Positions 1 through 13,000 of a stretch of 64,000 bases of DNA are shown in pieces. Each line of letters opens with the position of its first letter. Positions within the stretch are counted from its first letter, which is position 1. The stretch comes from Pycnopodia helianthoides. Its lineage: Eukaryota > Echinodermata > Asteroidea > Forcipulatida > Asteriidae. The position numbers were made by a program, and so were the translations under genes. Location of the stretch: NCBI GenBank assembly GCA_032158295.1, contig CM063262.1:5365394-5429393 (forward strand). Reading direction: 5' to 3'. The notes below the pieces were generated by a model that saw only the letters and a program-made list of their open reading frames with translations, did no database searches and was not told the origin of the DNA.

Positions 1-660
1 GATTCTGAAGAGGAGAGGAAATGGGTCGAAGAATTTTGCAGGATTTTGGTTTTGGTGTCGGGGTACATTTACCTGTAAGATTCTGAAGAGTAGGGGGAAT
101 GGGTGTAAAAATAATGACAGGGTTTTGGTGTTGGGGTACATTTACCTGTAAGATTCTGAAAAGGGGGGAGATGGGTTGAAGAATTTTGCAGGGTTTTGGT
201 TTTGGTGTCGGGGTACATTTACCTGTAAGATTCTAAAGAGTATGGGTGTAAAAATAATGACAGGGTTTTGGTGTTGGGGTACATTTACCTGTAAGATTCT
301 GAAAAGGGGGGGGAGATGGGTCGAAGAATTTTGCAGGGTTTTGGTTTTGGTGTCGGGGTACATTTACCTGTAAGATTCTGAAGAGTAGGGGGAATGGGTG
401 TAAAAATAATGACAGGGTTTAACATTTACCTGTAAGATTCTGAAGAGGAGGGGAGATGGGTCGAAGAATTTTGCAGGGTTTTGGTTTTGGTGTTGGGGTA
501 CATTTACCTGTAAGATTCTGAAGAGGAGGGGGAATGGGTGTAAATATAATATCAGGGTTTAACATTTACCTGTAAGATTCTGAAGAGGAGGGGAGATGGG
601 TCGAAGAATTTTGCAGGGTTTTGGTTTTGGTGTCGGGGTACATTTACCTGTAAGTTTCTG
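1..660. repeat. Minisatellite, two alternating unit types (~63-80 bp)
   Basis: About nine units each begin gattctgaag and end ggggtacatttacctgtaa. One type carries gggtcgaagaattttgcagg, the other gggtgtaaaaataatgacag. The array is cut by the window start. Each unit holds a donor-like ctgtaagat. Short open frames across it are repeat artefacts. Confidence 0.85.
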
Positions 661-826
661 AAGGGTAGATGGAGATGGGTCGATGGTTTTTATTTTTCAG
701 AACTGATACAGGATTCTTGTTGGAAAAATGTGGGCAAAAATGTTTCCTCATTTCAGTGTACAAAAATGTTTACAGCGTAACAAACTACATTAATACTGCC
801 ATATACATGTATAAAACGTTCCCCAG

Positions 827-1060
827 GTTATTACTGCGATTCTGCCGGTCAACACAACGAGACGGACCTTTGCGATGAGGGATACTACTGTGTCGAGGGC
901 GCCTGGCGACCGGACCCCAACGACAACGTCACCGGGGCCCTGTGTACACCGGGTCACTACTGCCCACGGGGGACCTACGACCCTGAACCGTGCCCGGCGG
1001 GCTACTTCAGCAATGCCACCGGCAACATAGACTTTGGAGACTGCAAGCTTTGCTCGAAGG
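827..1060 (+). CDS. Exon 1 of the giant Cys-rich gene
   Basis: Phase 1 at both ends, acceptor ccccag, donor gtcagt. It has 78 codons, 8 Cys and 3 sequons. It begins GYYCDSAG, carries NVTGALCTPGHYCPRG, and ends FSNATG...CKLCSKG. The split Gly codon before YYC is the usual intron position of this gene. The part of the gene upstream is outside the window or in unseen exons. Confidence 0.88.
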
Positions 1061-4000
1061 GTCAGTTGGAATCCTCTGTCTTTTCTTCCTCTTATTTTTA
1101 TCTTTTCAAATGAGAAGCTGAAAAAGCAACTGACCGTATTTTTGACAAAAGAAAAAACCCGCCCACATATTAAACTCAATGTGGTTTGGACCACAATGGT
1201 CCTGGAAGTTTGAATACGGGCAAGACTTAGAATGATCAATGTTAAAAAAATTTGATCTTTTTTCCGAAATTGTTGGTGGGTGGGTCAAAAGAAACAACTG
1301 AACATCAAAATTCAGTTTTCAATTCAAATAATAGAAGGAAACTAACTGTGTGTACAGATTCTGCTGTTAATAGTCAAACTTGTTTCAATGGTCGACCTCC
1401 GCCCCTGACGGGGAGATGGCAAGAATTTTCTCTTCGGTTTCAACTAAAAAAGTAGCATGCTGATTGCCAGGAAAAGTCATTGAAAAACTCCTGAGCTGGG
1501 AGAAAATTTGTTTCAAATATCTGCTTCATTTGAAGCTCTACTTTGTTCTTCAGTGTGTAGGGTATATTAAATATTCAGTCAGTATTTAAAAATAACAATT
1601 TGGGGTGGGTCGAAAATTTTAAACTTTAATCTTTCTGATTGGCCCCTTACACTGTCTACAAGAGCTTTCAAATAACACCTGAAAAGTGTAATTAAAGACA
1701 ATATTTTTTGAACCAACTTAAAAGAAATCCTTTTGTCACTTCCTTCAGGTTTCTACTGTGAAGACAGTGGCCTCGTGGAGCCCACCGCACCCTGCGAGGC
1801 TGGATTCTACTGCCCAGAAGGCCAGAACGTCAGCCGACCGGCCCTCTACGAGTGCTCCCCGGGTCACTACTGCCCGGGTCAAAGTTCAGATGAGGTCGCT
1901 TGTGAGTCTGGAATGTACCAAGACGAATGGGGAATGGTGATTATATTTTTTACATTGTTTAAAGACCAAGTATAGCTTTGGCAGTTACTGAAAAAGAAAG
2001 GAAAAATCTTTGTATGATAAGTACTGTATTCAGTGAAATCAATTTACAGACTACTCGGATGGGATTCGAACCCATGACCTGGGCCCAATTTCATGGAGCT
2101 GCTTAAGTAAACAATTTGCTTAAGCACGAAAATAGCTTGCTTATTTTACACATGTTACTGGCCAAAATTTCATGCCTTATACATTGCTTGTGACTGGTAT
2201 TTAGCTGTTGTTTACTTAGCATAACAATTGAGTGTATAGTCTTGGCCGGTAGTCTGATTTTTCTAAGCAATGATTTTATTGCTTAAGCAAAATTTTGTGC
2301 TTAAGCAGCTCCATGAAATTGGGCCCTGTGCATTCTAGAGTAGATGTCTAAACCCCGCCATGTGAATGTTGACCTCCTTCCTCCCCTTCCCTTCTTCGAT
2401 GTTCAGACTATGGGATGGAATGGTCTGGTGACGTCTTTCTTATCCACAGTTTCTTTCTACATAGACATAGTTTTTTTCTTTCTATTCAATTATCACCCCG
2501 CAGTCATCCTGTAAACTCTGTCCCGAGGGCTACTACTGCGACGGCACCCTCCAGAGTGACGCCCAGTGCTCTCACGGGGTGCAGAACCCGGTACCCTGTC
2601 CTGCTGGGCACTACTGCCGTAACGGTACTGAGTACGACACCGAGTACCCGTGTCCTAGCGGCACCTACAACGATGGGTTGAAGCTGAAGGCGTCGGGCGA
2701 TTGCATCCCGTGCCCCGGCGGTGAATACTGCGAGACGGAGGGACTGGAGAGTCCGACTGGACAGTGCCAGGCAGGGTGAGTGGACCGTGACAATAGACCC
2801 CCTTGCATAGGACGTCACACTCTCAAGAAGCGCCGTCCCTGAGGCCAAAAGGAGGCGGATCATTGGACGATAGCTGTTCTTTTGCGTAGAAAACGTACGC
2901 GAGACCCGGCGTACTTGTAGCGTTTTGCGTTATACAAGGGGGTCTATTGATTTCTATAGCCCCCTTGCACAACGCGCATCATTTTGCATATGTTTGTTCA
3001 CGATTTGACTCCAAAATGGCGGACGGGATAGGCGCATGTGAGTGCGCTGCGCGTTGTGCAATGGGTCTGTAGACAATAATACAGAGCTGCCAACTCTACC
3101 TGATTGTGCAGAAAGTTCCCTGAAAATAAACCGATCATTCCTGAAAAACGAATTTGGAAATCTCCCTGATTATGGAAAATGTTCCCCCTATCGTAAACTT
3201 GTGTGTGATCCCTGGCTACACTACAGTTACAGGTTGAATGGCTTCTGACCGGCATCCCCGAAACAGAGTATTGTCAACAAAGGGAGACCGCCAACATTAG
3301 GGCTACATGGCTCGGTTGGTAGAGCGACGGCACGTTAATCCGGAGGTTGTAGGTTCCAATTCTGCTCTAGTCAAATTGTCTTTGTTCAACCCAAAATGAA
3401 TTACTATTTACCCTGTCAGTTTCCCTTGTGTTTGATTATTTGACTTTGTAACCTGAGAAGTTCTACGTTAAAACTAATCCTATTTTTTTGATTCATTTAA
3501 CTATCTTGTACATCATCTTAACTGATTTTTCAGGTACTACTGCGTCCGTGGAGCCATATTGAAAACACCTGAGAATGGAGCCACTGGAGGGATTTGTCCT
3601 GTTGGGGCTTACTGCCCAACAGGGACCAACCGTACTTATGACTGCCCACCAGGGACTTACAACCCCACTGAAGGTAATAGAATCAATAATCAATGTGAAG
3701 GAGCGTCGTGGCTGAGCGAGTTCAGTGCATCGGACTCAAGTTCAGAGCGTGGGGTTCGTGTTTTGGGTCGTGGCTGTTGTTTCCTTTCAGATGGGATGTA
3801 AAGCCATAGTGTGGTGTGTTGGGTTTATGCAGGTGGAAAAAAAACGGCAAATTGGATGTGTCTTGGCCAAGCGTCTAGTGCATACACGCTATGCCCTGCA
3901 AGTTACGTATGAGCGCTACTCCTGTATGATACGTCTGCAAGCTACGCTGGCACTACGGCTGCATGCTACGCCTCGACGCTACGCCTGCCTGCGAGGCCTG

Positions 4001-7000
4001 CCTGCTGTGCCTCTGTTCTACGCCTGCATGCTGTGCTGCGTGCTATGCTGCGTGCTGTGCCTCCGTGCTATGTCTGCGTGCTGTACCTCCTGCTATGCCT
4101 ATTTGACCCCTAACAGTGTCCTAGTAATGGTGGAACGTATGACATTTACCTAAAGTGGATTTATCTATAATACACAATCTTTTTTTTAAAATAATTCCAA
4201 TCGCATTTCAAATATTTTTACAGGTCGTGAGTCAGTCTCACAGTGTAAGGGTTGTGAGCCGGGTGAGTTTTGTCCGGAGTACGGTATGAACCAAACCGCT
4301 GGTGACTGTACAGAGGGATTCTACTGCACTGGAAATGCATCGGTTGCCGCACCGGTTGATGGCGTCACAGGTCAGTAAACAAAATTATAAATTTTGAAAG
4401 TTTTACCAGTCAGTGTCCCCTTGTGGTTTATTACGTGATGTTGGAAATAAAAAGTTGCATCCCCTCTAATAGGTGATCCCTCTGCTGCCACTTCCCAGGT
4501 TATACGGCAGTTGCATGGTTGAATGACTTCTGACTGGCACCCCCCCCCCCTCGAACAAAGATATTGACAAAATAGGGAGAGGGCCAGCATTAGAGCTAGA
4601 TGGCTCTGTTGTTAGAGCACTGGTGTGTTAAAGAAAGATGTTTCTCCGCTTAGCACATTTTTGTGTGCGTACTGGCCCAGAACGTGAAGCAAGAATTCTT
4701 TAAGAATTATTATTATTATTATTTATTTGGCCAAAACATTCAAAAAACAAGCATGTACATACAAAGTAAGAAATGTCGTACATCAAGGACAGTCAAGATG
4801 AAAGATAAATTGTATAACAGAATTCTTTAACGAATTATGCCGTCTTCTTTTTTGTTGACAATCAGGTGATATTTGCCCGATCGGCTTCCACTGCCCGGCC
4901 GGTACCAGCTCACCGGTTCCCTGTGATCCAGGGACGTACACTGACACGAGCAGAATGCATTGTGTGACCTCTGTACACCGGGTCACTACTGCACTATGGG
5001 AACGAATCCACAGGTATTTATCCTCATAGTAACAGAAAGGGTCTCAGGCCTGGAATGACATGGAGGCCCATGGCATCTGTTGCCCCCCTGGTTCTTGGCC
5101 TTGGTGCCCCTTCAAAAGTTTCCCCATAGACTATTAAGTTGTGTGGTGTTTGTGTAGTATCATGACAGAACAGGGTCCGCTATTTGTAAACCAAATTTTT
5201 GACTTCACACAAAATGGTGGACCATAATGTTCCGCTGGTTGTATTGCAAGAGGCAAATTTAAGGTTTTTTTTAGTCACTACTCGCTCATACAAATCACTG
5301 TAGGTGTTTTGGTGAATGAACAACTCTTAAAAAAGGATAAGGAGTAATCCCCAAAAAGCAAATTTTTGAGAGATTTCAAGGCAATGTGCCCCTTTAACCG
5401 ATCCGATTAGAATGTTCCTACCGTTCGGACTTTTGAGACTCCCGCAGCATTGTGGGACTATGGTTTAGCTTGAGAATCGAAACCCACATCCTGTGACTTG
5501 CAAGTCCAGCAGTGTAACCTTTCGTATGTCGGTATCCGCAGGATTGCCCAGAGGGTTTCTACTGTCCTGAGGGTACCGGTCATGTCTGGCAGTCCTGCCC
5601 CTTGGGGACGTTCAGCAACCAGACCGGCCTGTCCAACGAAACACAGTGCACACAGTGTACCTTCGGCTATTACTGCGATCAGCTCAACGCAACCTCAGAA
5701 TCTGGTAAGTGAAGTTCAGAACTGATTTCTTGGAAAAGTATCTGGTGTTTAAATTTTTGAAGTCTACTCAATGTCTACTTCTCTATTGTACTGTTTTTGT
5801 TTGTGTATGGGGGACTTTCGGACGCTAGGTGGCAGCAGACTTACAAAGTAATTTTGTAGTAGTGGGTGAACTTATTCTTTGGTTTGTCAGATTTGTAGCG
5901 GATTGGTTGATTAAATGGTTGCTTGATTGATTGATTGAATGATTGCTTGATTGATTGATTACTGATTTATTGATAAATTGATTTGCTTATTGACTGATTG
6001 ATTCAATGATTGATTGATTGATTGATTGGTTGATTCAAGTTGATTGATTGATTGATTCTTTAATTGATTGATTAATTGATTCACTCGTTGATTGATTGAT
6101 TCTTTGATTGATTGATTGATAAATTGATTCACTCATTGACTGATTAATTGATTCACTCCTTGATTGACTCATTAATTGATTCTCAGGGCACTGTGCTGCC
6201 GGCCATTACTGTCGTCTTGGGTCGGACTCACGCACACCTTCCGAACTGTCGCGTGGTGATGCTGGCCTCTGTCCACCAGGCTACTTCTGCGAGCAAGGTA
6301 AGGGGACAGTTTGTTGAAAATGGCTACCCATAACTGTTTAGTCTGTTTGTGTCCATGTAATTCTGGTAATGTATTAATACTGCTTTGGTTTTATCGTGTA
6401 TAATAAAAGTTCCATTTACTCAGTGTTTTCCAAGTCCTGGGACGAATTTCATGAAGCTGCTTAAGCAGAAAATATTGCTTAAAAATTGTCTGCTAAGCAG
6501 AAATGAGCAGGATACCAGTCAAAAATTGTACATGTACCATGGTAGTTTGGCTGGTAACCCTAATTTTGTTGTGCTTAGCTACTCTGTGCTTAAGTAGCTC
6601 TATGAGCATGGGCCCCAGAGAGAAAAACATGCAATGGCTACTCATGTGGGTTTCGAACCCGCAATATTTAGCCTGTAATTAGCAGAATGTTACTGTTGTT
6701 TTTACCCTCAAGACCATGTCACACAGGGCGATTTTTTCAGGCAACTTGGAGGCAACCAACTGCACTGTATGCACGAGGAACACTTCGGCAGCACAAGAGG
6801 CATTCTTCTTGCTGTAACTCACTCTCTCAAAGAAAATAATGTGAAAACTTAAATGAGAATGAATCTACTTCTTGGACATTGCCTGGAGCTGGTTGCCTGT
6901 AAATTGCCCCGTGTGACATGACCTTTGCACTGCAATGATACCAATGTTTGCTATTAATTACTGTTCCAATTTTTACTCTGCTAGGTACCGGGGAACCGGA

Positions 7001-10000
7001 GGCTTGCCCTGCGTCCACTTTTAACAACGAGACTAGCCGAGAGAGTATCGACCAATGTCAGACCTGTCTGGAAGGTAAAGTTGTAGTAGTGTTAGTGGAT
7101 AAGATCTGGATATAGACCACCCCCTCAGATTGCAATTGCTAATTTCCCCTTCAGGCTTAACCTTTTAGAGATCAATCGCTTCTGTATTTAATCATCACCG
7201 TACGTCCAGACATTGCCGTTCTTGTTGAGTTTTTGCCCGGTTATTTTCAGGAAAAATGTTCAACAAGCAGAGTAAAGACATTGCAATCTAAGATGGCAAG
7301 GATGAACAAAAGTGAAAACACTGTTCATCCAAAGATTGATGATGATGATGATGAATATTATAATCCAAATGGTTATATTTGTCCTTGCTCTGTAGGCTAC
7401 TACTGCGACGTCCCGGACTGGACTACCCGGCCGGCGAATGCGAGGCCGGCTACTACTGCAAGCTGGGCTCCAACTCCTCGAACCCCAGCACCACGACGGA
7501 GTCCGGTGGACCGTGCCCCGCCGGGTCCTTCTGCATCCTGGGGAGCAGCGACCACACCCTGTGTCTGCCGGGCTACTACAACCCCGTGGACAAGCAGAGC
7601 GAGTGTCTAGACTGCCCCGAGGGATACTACTGTACTAGTGGGAGCATCACATTTGAAGACTGCCCCAAAGGTAGGTTTGGTGCTTGAAGTTGGGCTGAGG
7701 GTTTTAGTGATAACGGCCCGATTTCATAGAGCTGCTTAAGCACAAAAAGATGCCAAGCGCAAAACAATTTTGGTGACAGGAAACAGGTTACCAGCCAAAA
7801 ACACCACTTCACATAATACAATTTGTGGCTGATTTCCTGCTAAATAACGCTTAGCAGAAGTTCGTACAGCAATGTTTTCTGCTTAAGCAGCTCTATGAAA
7901 TTGGTCCTTGATTGATTCAGATCATTTCAGGGCCCAATTTCATAGAGCTGCCTAAAGCACAAGAAGTAGCCAAGCACAATAAAATTATGCTTATCAGAAT
8001 AAGGTTACCAGCCAAAATACAATGTCCTATGTACAATCTGTGACTGGTATCCAGCTTTCTTTTGCTTAGTAGAAATGTGTTCCAATATTAAGCTAACGCT
8101 TAAGTCTGTTGATCTTTATTGATTATTACTTTAGGTTACCTGTGTACTTTGTAAGTTTTGTTTCTATTTTGCAGGCATGCAACTTTTCCTCGCATCAACT
8201 GATTTCCTCTTTTTTTATTCTCAGTTTTACCATTCGAAATTGAAAAATACTGTACAAAATCATTGAAATTTTGTAATTTCCTCTTTTTTGGTGAAGTTAC
8301 AGTTGCATGCCTGATTTTGGTAGAATAAATATTAAAAGCAACAATAATAATGATATCTATTTTCAATACAAGAATGACATTAATTCAAACTAATGATATC
8401 TCTTCCCATCAGGGCACTTCTGTCCCAACAACACGGAGTTCAGCGCCCAGTATCCCTGCAACAACGGCACCTTCAACAACAACACAAACGGGGAGAGCGT
8501 GGACGCCTGCGAGCTGTGCACACCGGGGATGTACTGCCCCGAGCGGGGGATGGAGGTACCGGAAGGAGATTGTGCCGAGGGTTGGTACTGCACCCTGGGA
8601 GCCTGGAAGAACAAACCAACCACGCTTGGAAACGACACGGGTGAGGACTAGTTGGTTTAATAGATGGGGAAATTTGCGTCGGGGATGAAGAACACTATTT
8701 GGTTTTTACCTAACACCAATGTATGTATAATTAGTACTTTCCCGAGTCCTGTGAAAATAAAAAATCACAGGCATGTTACTCAGGTGGGATTCGAACCCAT
8801 GACCTTTGCCATTCTAGAGCAGATGTCTTACCAACTAGACCACCGAGATTGCCCAGTAGCTAGAGGCTAATCCTTCGCAGCGGGTACTGCAACGATTTAA
8901 TAGATGTTAACTTTTGCATCGGGGATAAATAATTAAGTCTTTTTTTTGTGAGGCGGTTTTCATTGCACATGTGTATGTCCTGCCCTGGTCCGATTGATCA
9001 CCAATAGTTCCTCCTCGGTGTTTTTGTCTATATGGTCCACTCACAGGCCTGTATGTTGCGCCCTGCCTAAATTTAAACATTTTGACTCCTTTTCTTGTCG
9101 CATTGTTTTAGACTCGTCCTGCCATTGTCCAGATCAGACCACCGGTGGAATGTGCATCGCCGGCGAGTTCTGCCCCGGCGGGTCCGCGGCCCCGAGGCAG
9201 TGCACCCCCGGCTCCTTCTGCCGCTACGACGAGCTCGCCGACGTCAGCGGCCCCTGTCAGGCCGGGTACTACTGCACGGGCAGCACGATCCTGCCCAACC
9301 CCGAGAACGACACCACCGGTGATGTCTGCCCTCAGGGTCATTATTGCGAGGAGGGCAGTAGCGGCCCAGAGCCATGTCCTCCTGGTGAGTAACTTGTTTT
9401 TATTTTCACCGTCCATTTTCAACTCTCATGGTGTCTGTTGATTCTATCATTATCAAATAATAAACCACAAGGGAAACTGTGAGTAACTTGTTTTTATTTT
9501 CACCATCCATTTTCAACTCTCATGGTGTCTGTTGATTCTATCATTATCAAATAATAAACCACAAGGGAAACTGTGAGTAACTTGTTTTTATTTTCACCAT
9601 CCATTTTCAACTCTCATGGTGTCTGTTGATTCTATCATTATCAAATAATAAACCACAAGGGAAACTGTGAGTAACTTGTTTTTATTTTCACCACCCATTT
9701 TCAACTCTCATGGTGTCTGTTGATTCTATCATTATCAAATAATAAACCACAAGGGAAACTGTGAGTAACTTGTTTTTATTTTCACCGTCCATTTTCAACT
9801 CTCATGGTGTCTGTTGATTCTATCATTATCAAATAATAAACCACAAGGGAAACTGTGAGTAACTTGTTTTTATTTTCACCACCCATTTTCAACTCTCATG
9901 GTGTCTGTTGATTCTATCATTATCAAATAATAAACCACAAGGGAAACTGTGAGTAACTTGTTTTTATTTTCACCGTCCATTTTCAACTCTCATGGTGTCT

Positions 10001-13000
10001 GTTGATTCTATCATTATCAAATAATAAACCACAAGGGAAACTGTGAGTAACTTGTTTTTATTTTCACCATCCATTTTCAACTCTCATGGTGTCTGTTGAT
10101 TCTATCATTATCAAATAATAAACCACAAGGGAAACTGTGAGTAACTTGTTTTTATTTTCACCACCCATTTTCATCTCTCATGGTGTCTGTTGATTCTATC
10201 ATTATCAAATAATAAACCACAAGGGAAACTGTGAGTAACTTGTTTTTATTTTCACCATCCATTTTCAACTCTCATGGTGTCTGTTGATTCTATCATTATC
10301 AAATAATAAACCACAAGGGAAACTGTGAGTAACTTGTTTTTATTTTCACCACCCATTTTCAACTCTCATGGTGTCTGTTGATTCTATCATTATCAAATAA
10401 TAAACCACAAGGGAAACTGTGAGTAACTTGTTTTTATTTTCACCGCCCATTTTCAACTCTCATGGTGTCTGTTGATTCTATCATTATCAAATAATAAACC
10501 ACAAGGGAAACTGTGAGTAACTTGTTTTTATTTTCACCACCCATTTTCAACTCTCATGGTGTCTGTTGATTCTATCATTATCAAATAATAAACCACAAGG
10601 GAAACTGTGAGTAACTTGTTTTTATTTTCACCACCCATTTTCAACTCTCATGGTGTCTGTTGATTCTATCATTATCAAATAATAAACCACAAGGGAAACT
10701 GACTTGGTATATATATATATTTTTTTTTAATGATTTCGGGTTGAACAAAGAAGAATTGACTAGAGCGGGATTTGAACCAACGACCTCCGGTTTAACGTGC
10801 CGGCGCTCTACCAACTGAGCTATCTAGCCCTATGTTGGCGGTCTCCCTATTTTGTCAATATCTTTGTTCGGGGGTGCCTGTCAGAAGCCATTCAACCGCA
10901 AACTGCCGTGTAGCCAGGGATCACACCCAGGTAATGATACAACCTGGGAAGCGGCAGACAGGGGATCACCTTAAGGGGATGCGACTTTTTATATCAGATA
11001 TCAAATAATAAACCACAAGGGAAACTGACTTGGTATATTTTTTTTTAATGATTTCGGGTTGAACAAATCAACACATCTTTTCACAGTATTGGCGTTTGAC
11101 AAATTGGGTGGCATGAGTGGCTCGCCTCTTCACCACTGTGGCCCTGGTTCGAATCCCGGCTTGGTCTATATGTGAATAGAGCTGTTGTGCCACAAGGTGT
11201 TTTTTCACAGCGAAAAGATGTGTCAAAAAAGAATGTGCCGCAAGATGTTTTCCGCTGTGCCTCATAGCTCAGTTTCTTATTTCAAGAAAACTCATCTTGT
11301 GTCTCTCCCAAAAATCTTAATAGAACAAATTTTGAGGGAGAGGCACAATTTTTTAGTTCTTGGAATAATTTGTTTTCTTCTAATTTCAAGAAAACCATTT
11401 TTAGCAGTGTATATAACAATAATATTTATTATAAATGTGACTGGCTGCCAAAAAGCGCCATATACATTTCCTGTGGCTCAACCACTTTGTAGCCGCGTGT
11501 AAGTTATAAGGATTTGCCTGAGCTAGTTCATTGGCATATTTTATCGTGTTCACTTCGCAGGTTCCTTCTCTGACCGTTTCGCCAACCACAACCTGACAGA
11601 CTGCCTGCCGTGTACCGCCGGGATGTACTGCAGCGGCTGGGGTCGGGTCCTACCCAACGACGACTGCAACGAAGGCTGGTTCTGCTGGGAGAACTCTACC
11701 GTGCCCCAGCCCCCCGGAGCCGAGTGTCTGGCCGGGCATCAGTGCCCCAGAGGCAGCCCTGACCAGACGGCTTGCCTGTCGGGGACGTACCAGCCCTCGC
11801 CCGGACAGGGTGAATGCTTGATATGTCCAGCCGGTAGGTATCTTCCTAGTCCATGTAGTTCACATTCATTTTTTTTCTGGTTTCAATAATACAATTTTTA
11901 GCTTTGTTTATAATAATAATAATAATAATAAATGTCAAGTAATGAACCACAAGGGAAACTGACTGGGTAAATTTCAAATGGTTTGGGGTTGAACAAAGTA
12001 AAATTGACTAGAGCTGGATTTGAACCAACGACCTCCGGATTACTTTGTTCAACCCCAAACCAATAATAATAATAATAATAACATTATTGATAATTTGACT
12101 GGCTGCCAAAAGGTGCCATAAACATGCCTGTGGCACAACCATGTTGTAGCCGCGTCTTTTATCTTCTTAGCTGCGATGACTAGCCTCCCATGAGGCTGCA
12201 ATTTAAATAACCCTCTTCTGTAGAAAAAAGAAATTGTGCATACATCGGAAAAATATTACAACTAAGTTTGATAGTTAAAGGAACATTACCGAATTGGTTT
12301 TTGCTAACAAAACAGTTGCTGGCAGTGTAAGCACTTTATGTAATCCACCATATACATAAACTGACAAACCTGTAGAAGTTTGAGATCGATCGGCCATCTG
12401 GGTCACGAGAAAATAGTGAAAAACCGATTACACATTTGCATGAAATCATATAGATTCAACAAAATGAATAAAATGCTCACTGAGCGATAAACTCCAATCG
12501 GAAAATTAGTTTATTCATTTTTCATCAAATGTGGCATTTCAGACAGAAATATTTCAAGGGATGTTTTCTACTATCATCCTCATTAGACCGTGTAAGTTTT
12601 ATGTAAATCTGTGATCAAAAAGTATATTTTACAAGTTTTTTTCTTACCAATTCTGTAATGTGCCTTTAAAGGTGTTATACATCATTGTTTTTTGTGTGAA
12701 GTGCTGTCATTTAGCCTGAGAGAAAGACTCTGGCAGTAAAACGGTTGATGGCTTCTGACTTGCGCCTCCCGAACAAAGATATTGACAACTTAGGGATGCT
12801 GCCACCAGGGGCTAGGTTGGTAGAGCACCGGCACTTAAACACGGGGGTTGCACATGTTGCAGGTTTAGTTGATTTGAGCAAGAGGTTGTCTTCAGCCGAC
12901 GCCTTCTTGCAGGTTTAAAAAAAATCTGTTCCGGTCAATTTGTCTTTTTTTCACCGCCAAAATGACAATGATTTTTGTACACTATGGTCTTGCCGTCGAG

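Noticed and set aside
790..1239. Antisense 149-codon frame over exon 1
   Set aside because: Shadow of a GC-rich coding exon. Many exons here have such open complements.
3725..4153. 142-codon frame with many Cys (LCCVLCCVLCLRAM)
   Set aside because: Lies in a low-complexity ctacgcctgc tract within intron 4, without module pattern or matching splice signals.
7320..7395. Coding extension upstream of exon 10 (ATG and acidic run)
   Set aside because: The frame comes from a (gat)n tract next to the acceptor tgtag. The GYYC start fits the normal phase-1 border.
1749..8640. Several separate genes instead of one
   Set aside because: Every junction keeps phase and Cys register, and no start, stop or promoter-like break was seen between exons.
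9385..10700. CRISPR-like array
   Set aside because: Units are contiguous 94-bp repeats with no unique spacers, in an intron of a eukaryotic gene.
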